Source of the DNA: Flavobacteriaceae bacterium UBA1682
Lineage (GTDB): Bacteria; Bacteroidota; Bacteroidia; Flavobacteriales; Flavobacteriaceae
Direction: 5' to 3'
NCBI GenBank assembly: GCA_002320285.1
Contig: DCKE01000011.1
Coordinates: 1 to 64,000, forward strand
DNA length: 64,000 nt
Position 1 is the first letter of the stretch, and each line of letters begins with the position of its first letter. Of the stretch, positions 59,917 to 64,000 are shown in pieces. The notes under the pieces are model-generated. The model was not told the origin of the DNA, ran no database searches, and was given only the letters and a program-made list of their open reading frames with translations. The position numbers were made by a program, and so were the translations under genes.

Positions 59917-62286
59917 TTAAATACGTCCCTGCTCTTCCGTCTTATCCATATTTCTCTTGTTCTTTAAAGTTTGATTCCCAAAATTATATCTCAGTGAGAT
60001 AGACACACTTTGAGAATCTTGATAATCTAAAAAATAGTTGTTCTGATTTGCATATTTAGTAGACACTTTAGATCGCTCCGTTTTAAAGATGTCATCAATC
60101 ATCAAACTGGCTTCTATCTTTTTATCGTGAAACTTTTTGTTCATTATAAAATAAGTATTTGACATTTCACTAATCGTAAAAGTACCTTGAATAGTTGGAG
60201 TATGATAATAACTCCCGATTTCCATATTCCAGTCTGAATCCTTATGCAAACGAATATTAGTACTAGTACGTCCATAAAACATCGTAATAGTATTTTTATA
60301 AAGTTCTTGGTCTAAGCCAAAAAAATAATTCTCATTATATTGGAGCGAAGTATAGACATTAACAGTCCACCACGGAAATATTTCAAAATTCTTGCTCAAA
60401 TCAACTCCGCCCATTTCACCTTTCTCAATATTAGTATAGCGATAAATTAAGTTATTGGTTTCTGGATCTTGGAATGAGATCTCCATCGAAGGAAGGTTTT
60501 CTTTTCTATAATAAACATCGAGATTCCAATTATTCCAAGAATAAGTCACGTTCAAATTATGAATAATCGTCGGTTTCAATTGCGAATCTCCTTGGAAATA
60601 TGAAAATAAGTTATAGTATGATTTTGCTGGATTTAACCTAGAATAGGAAGGTCTACTAATTCGCTTACCATAAGAAAGTCCAAATTGATGATTTGACTTG
60701 GTTTCATACTGCGCAAAAAAAGTGGGAAACCACTCCAAATAATTTTGACTGTTTTTCGCTTCGGGCTCAGCCACTATACCTGTTAAATTCGTAAATTCGG
60801 CTCTAAGTCCACCCTTAAAACTCCATTGTCTCCAAGAGTATGCTAACGTTGCAAATGTTGCGAAGTTGGACTCCTTATAATCAAATATATTGCTTTTTTC
60901 GGGCCTTAAATTCAACTCTCCTTTTTCGTCGTCATAAAAATCTAATACACTATTGGTATTTACTTTACTATATTTCAATCCGCTATCTAAATTCCATTTT
61001 TCTCTTTTAATACTGTAATCGATCTGAGTAGAAAATAACAAAACCTTACTGGGATTAATACTCTCAAAAGTGGTTTCTTTTGGATCCTGATCCTTAAAGT
61101 GGAGTTGAGTGTAAACATTTTGAAAATTATCTTTGTGGTTTTTCGTTAAGTAACTGGTCCACACCACGCGATTATCGCTTCCCCATTTCCGATCAGCTAG
61201 TAAATAGAGGTTATGATAATCCGTAGCACTTCGATGATCATTCACCGTACGATACGAAGATTCAACCTTTTGTTCTTTATTGTAAATCAAAGTTGGAACA
61301 TCATAGACTCCATACTCCCCTGGACTAATATAACCGTTGGCACCAAAAGTAAAATTAGTCAAAGTATCTAAATCATACTCCATATTAAAGGTGTAAGAAT
61401 TCTGATTTCTACCAATATCTTTTCTTATCATTATACTTTCCCAAGTAGTTTGATTTTCTACATAATTAACAACATCAAGGCCCTCTCTCAAATAAGTTCC
61501 AGTTCCACGATAATATGATCCCATCAACGACAATTTACCAGACCTATAATACTGTGACAATCCAAATAATCCCTTCTCATATTTACTTTGTATATAACGC
61601 CCAAAAATCACAGTTTTATACCCCTCTAATTGGGGTTTTGTCATGACGATATTTAAAACTGCACTTCCAGAAGCATCATAGTTTGCGGGCGGGTTTGTTA
61701 TAACTTCAATAGTTTTAATGTCTTTGCCCGGAGTATTCTCTAGTAAACGTTGCAATTCATCAGCGGCGAGCATAACTTTTTTTCCATTGATTGTAACTAA
61801 AATTCCAGAACTACCGCGAATACTCAGGTTACTTCCTTGTGTAGCTACACCTGGTGTCTGTTTGATAATTTCCCAACCATTCAAACTCGTCAGAGCACTA
61901 TTTTCGATATTGAATTCCAATCGATCTACCTTTCGCTTTACAAGAGGAGCTCTCTTGTTGATTACTAACTCATTCAATTCACGCCCCTCAGACTGTAAAA
62001 CGATGGATAAAGGTTTTTTAAAATCATCTTCTGATAAAACTCTTGTATAATTGACATAACCCACATAGGATGCTTCAATCGAAAGAATCCCAGTTGTGTT
62101 GATTATAATCTTAAATAGACCCTCAAAGTCAGCAGCTTCGGCCAATCGTACTTTATCACTATCCGTTAGTACTAAAGTTGCAAAAGGCAATTCTTCGCCG
62201 TTCTCATTAACGACTTTACCTTCCACAATTCTTCCCTGAGCAACGAGCACTTGAGAAAAAAACAGTAAAAAAACCAAATATTTCAT
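59917..62286 (-). CDS. TonB-receptor-like outer membrane beta-barrel protein
   Basis: A 789-residue outer membrane protein. Signal peptide residues 1-16. A carboxypeptidase-regulatory-like beta sandwich (about 18-105, GKVVNENGEELPFATLVLTD) is followed by a plug-like domain (to about 235, with LSIRGSSGILVTINGKKV and PGKDIKTIEVITNPPANYD) and a long barrel rich in Tyr/Trp strands of the OMP_b-brl_3 type. No SusD partner gene is adjacent. The substrate is unknown. It is divergent from a histidine kinase, and direct repeats in the shared control region suggest regulation by that system. Confidence 0.83.
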   Translation of the reverse strand: MKYLVFLLFFSQVLVAQGRIVEGKVVNENGEELPFATLVLTDSDKVRLAEAADFEGLFKIIINTTGILSIEASYVGYVNYTRVLSEDDFKKPLSIVLQSEGRELNELVINKRAPLVKRKVDRLEFNIENSALTSLNGWEIIKQTPGVATQGSNLSIRGSSGILVTINGKKVMLAADELQRLLENTPGKDIKTIEVITNPPANYDASGSAVLNIVMTKPQLEGYKTVIFGRYIQSKYEKGLFGLSQYYRSGKLSLMGSYYRGTGTYLREGLDVVNYVENQTTWESIMIRKDIGRNQNSYTFNMEYDLDTLTNFTFGANGYISPGEYGVYDVPTLIYNKEQKVESSYRTVNDHRSATDYHNLYLLADRKWGSDNRVVWTSYLTKNHKDNFQNVYTQLHFKDQDPKETTFESINPSKVLLFSTQIDYSIKREKWNLDSGLKYSKVNTNSVLDFYDDEKGELNLRPEKSNIFDYKESNFATFATLAYSWRQWSFKGGLRAEFTNLTGIVAEPEAKNSQNYLEWFPTFFAQYETKSNHQFGLSYGKRISRPSYSRLNPAKSYYNLFSYFQGDSQLKPTIIHNLNVTYSWNNWNLDVYYRKENLPSMEISFQDPETNNLIYRYTNIEKGEMGGVDLSKNFEIFPWWTVNVYTSLQYNENYFFGLDQELYKNTITMFYGRTSTNIRLHKDSDWNMEIGSYYHTPTIQGTFTISEMSNTYFIMNKKFHDKKIEASLMIDDIFKTERSKVSTKYANQNNYFLDYQDSQSVSISLRYNFGNQTLKNKRNMDKTEEQGRI

Positions 62287-62333
62287 CCTTTTTTTATTTT
62301 CAACAAAAATGCTGTAAAAAAGTCAATCAGTCA

Positions 62334-62366
62334 GTTAATGCTCGGTTAACGATGGGTTAACACCGA
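62334..62366. promoter_or_regulatory. Three 11-bp direct repeats, likely response-regulator site
   Basis: GTTAA occurs at 62334, 62345 and 62356, exactly 11 bases apart (GTTAATG, GTTAACG, GTTAACA). One-turn direct repeats are typical of OmpR/PhoB-type regulators. A weaker GTCAAT lies one turn further left at 62322. The block stands between the receptor gene and the kinase. Confidence 0.65.
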
Positions 62367-62386
62367 AAACGTCAAATGGAAATGTT

Positions 62387-62394
62387 TATATTTG
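62387..62394 (+). promoter_or_regulatory. Minus 7 element of the kinase gene
   Basis: TATATTTG ends 6 bases before the ATG at 62400, and the direct repeats end 21 bases upstream of it. The implied transcript would have almost no leader. Confidence 0.5.
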
Positions 62395-62399
62395 TTTAT

Positions 62400-63740
62400 A
62401 TGAAAGACAAAAACTTTTTATACATCACTACGTCAACCATCTTATTCTTGCTCTTGCTGGCCATACACGCATATTATTTCTATAATTCCTACCTGTTAAA
62501 ACAAAAAGACATCGTCAACACCGTACACAGTCAGTTGTCGGATTTGGAAGAACAAGTTCCCTATTTTGAGGACTCAACGAACAAAGAGGACGAAATCCTA
62601 ATTCTATTCTCTAAATTTCAACGAAAGGAAATTTCATACGATACCATCACGGAATACTTCCGAGATAAAAATTCAAAAACCAGTCCCCGAATCAGTGCCT
62701 ATATAGATAGTCTGTTTCAAAAACAAGGTTATCAGGTAGCTCTGAAAAAAGAATTGATCAACTTAATCGCACTACCTTCGGGAGATACCTTGCTAAAAAA
62801 ACCTTTAGCCATGTATCAAACCGACACTCCAATTAACGAAGCACGTACTGTAACAGAAGGAAAATGGATCACCAGTAGCTCAAATTCTGAATTTGACCTT
62901 ATCGACTACGACAACCACAGCAGAAAAGAAAAACCTAACTTTCATTTTCAAATAACCAGAATCACGACTTATGACATCGCCAATCTAAACACGGTTGTAT
63001 TACTGGAATTAATTCCCCTTATTTTGTCTTCAATCCTAATTCTAATATCTGTTTCACTGCTTTACTACCTAACTTATAAAAATCTGGTAAAACACAGACT
63101 AGAGTCCATCATTCTACACGATATTGTAGATAACATAGCACACGAATTCAAAACCCCATTAGCCACGTTAAAAATTGCATCCAAAACGCTATCTAAGGGT
63201 GGTTCTTTAGAAATACTCCCTTTGATCGATCGGCAAATAAATCGCCTAGAGAACATACTTAAACCGATCCATGAAGACTACGAGCCTTCCACTTATCAGG
63301 AGCCATTTCAACAACAAGAAATAATAGACTTGTGTAATGACTTTGCCTTTAGCAATCCTGAAGTTCGTTTCGAAACAAAAATGGTTATACAAAAGATTCC
63401 AATATTACAACATATCGAAATCCAAACAATACTAAGCAATCTAATTAGCAATAGCGTAAAATATGGAGGCAAGATTATCGAAATCCATGTTAATAGTCAA
63501 GTCAGAGGCCTTGAAATAACGATAACAGATAATGGAATAGGAATGGAGCCTGTAGAAATAAAACATATACTGAAAAAGTTTTACCGCATTCAAAAAAATA
63601 ATATTCAAAATACAAAAGGTTTAGGCTTAGGGCTTTTTCTTGTGAATAAAATCGTATTAAAATATCACGGAACGATAACATTTAAGAGCAAAATAAACTC
63701 TGGAACCGTTGTCAAAATAAACATTCCATATGAAGACTAA
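62400..63740 (+). CDS. Sensor histidine kinase
   Basis: A 446-residue membrane kinase. Two spans (about residues 8-28 and 200-224) flank a periplasmic sensor of about 170 residues. The HisKA box is DIVDNIAHEFKTPLATLKIA with the phospho-accepting His near 248; the ATPase part has the N box NLISNSVKYGG, G1 ITDNGIGM and G2 GLGLGLFLVNK. I start at ATG 62400, because the frame upstream runs through the -7 element. It overlaps the response regulator by 11 bases, so the two are translated together. The signal is unknown; the divergent receptor is the likely target. Confidence 0.9.
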   Translation: MKDKNFLYITTSTILFLLLLAIHAYYFYNSYLLKQKDIVNTVHSQLSDLEEQVPYFEDSTNKEDEILILFSKFQRKEISYDTITEYFRDKNSKTSPRISAYIDSLFQKQGYQVALKKELINLIALPSGDTLLKKPLAMYQTDTPINEARTVTEGKWITSSSNSEFDLIDYDNHSRKEKPNFHFQITRITTYDIANLNTVVLLELIPLILSSILILISVSLLYYLTYKNLVKHRLESIILHDIVDNIAHEFKTPLATLKIASKTLSKGGSLEILPLIDRQINRLENILKPIHEDYEPSTYQEPFQQQEIIDLCNDFAFSNPEVRFETKMVIQKIPILQHIEIQTILSNLISNSVKYGGKIIEIHVNSQVRGLEITITDNGIGMEPVEIKHILKKFYRIQKNNIQNTKGLGLGLFLVNKIVLKYHGTITFKSKINSGTVVKINIPYED

Positions 63741-64000
63741 ACTACTTTTGATTGAAGATGATGACGATTTTGGAATCATTTTAAAACAGTATCTTAATTT
63801 GTCGGAATTTGACGTTACTTGGGTCCTAAATCCTTTAGATGCTCTACCATTAATGTCTCAAAATGCGAAATATGACATTGTTGTACTGGATGTAATGATG
63901 CCACAACTGGATGGTTTTACGTTGGCACAAACCATCAAAAAAAACTATCCAAATTTACCCTTCTTATTTTTAACTGCAAAAAATCAAAAAATCGACAGGC
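63730..64000 (+). CDS. Response regulator, partial at window end
   Basis: The first 90 codons of a response regulator. The receiver acidic pocket (LLLIEDDDDFG), the phosphorylation site Asp54 in VVLDVMMPQLDG and the switch Thr82 in FLFLTAKNQ are visible. The LTA pattern is typical of OmpR/PhoB-type receivers, so a winged-helix output domain is expected past the window. Its ATG lies inside the end of the kinase gene, overlapping by 11 bases. Confidence 0.9.
   Translation, partial: MKTKLLLIEDDDDFGIILKQYLNLSEFDVTWVLNPLDALPLMSQNAKYDIVVLDVMMPQLDGFTLAQTIKKNYPNLPFLFLTAKNQKIDR

Overview
The window is chromosomal DNA from a low-GC member of the Bacteroidota, most likely family Flavobacteriaceae. The evidence is a set of type IX secretion and gliding genes (porU, porV, gldI, gldJ), proteins with T9SS type A sorting tails, a fused ccoNO cytochrome oxidase gene, and many promoters of the Bacteroidota form (TTTG or TTG, about 19-20 bases, then TAnnTTTG). 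No 16S gene is present, so the genus cannot be fixed. No insertion sequence, prophage or CRISPR array was seen.

Layout. Bases 1-270 hold degenerate short repeats, then a methyltransferase. 1.2-4.9 kb: a DUF3999/DUF2339 membrane pair. 5-9.2 kb: an MFS exporter, a stand-alone fabF with a TetR regulator, and a GNAT enzyme. 9.5-19.1 kb: a full cbb3 oxidase locus (ccoI, ccoS, fused ccoNO, ccoQ, one-haem ccoP, ccoG, ccoH, a TauE/DsbD-like membrane protein) beside a divergent Crp/Fnr regulator; FNR-like palindromes lie in the two control regions around ccoI. 19.2-21.9 kb: nrnA-like DHH phosphoesterase, gldI and a cyclophilin-FKBP fusion. 22-27.9 kb: secA, a DUF2795 protein, a cobalamin adenosyltransferase, an ABC ATPase and a small unknown protein. 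28.2-30.3 kb: tRNA-Arg, a HicB-like gene followed by a HicA-like gene broken by one TGA, and fabH with an operator-like palindrome. 30.4-37.3 kb: an S9 peptidase, an ABC ATPase, a decayed T9SS sorting tail, a lipocalin-like lipoprotein, a T9SS cargo protein, trxB and tRNA-Pro. 37.3-37.7 kb: a block of GC-rich palindromes and 68-69 bp direct repeats.

37.7-45 kb: a Vat-like acetyltransferase, a LysR regulator with a YeiH-family transporter and an operator between them, the tcdA-tatD-valS run and a DUF1573 protein. 45-49 kb: a CpsB-like phosphatase, a DUF4105 (Lnb-type) protein, a PorV/PorQ-like barrel and pssA. 49.2-50.2 kb: an AT-rich pair of unknown genes, a lipoprotein with a glycine-rich bacteriocin-like tail overlapping a small membrane protein; this is the best candidate for something undescribed. 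50.4-59.9 kb: a sugar transferase, cdd, porV, porU and, divergently, gldJ and murF. 59.9-64 kb: a TonB-receptor-like barrel diverging from a histidine kinase and response regulator (cut by the window end), with three 11-bp direct repeats between them that look like the regulator's binding site.

The themes that work together are micro-aerobic respiration under an Fnr-type regulator, T9SS/gliding envelope assembly (sortase PorU with PorV, lipoproteins GldI and GldJ, periplasmic isomerases, SecA for the first export step), and housekeeping genes. Protein identities come from recognised motifs and family knowledge; no database search was run.
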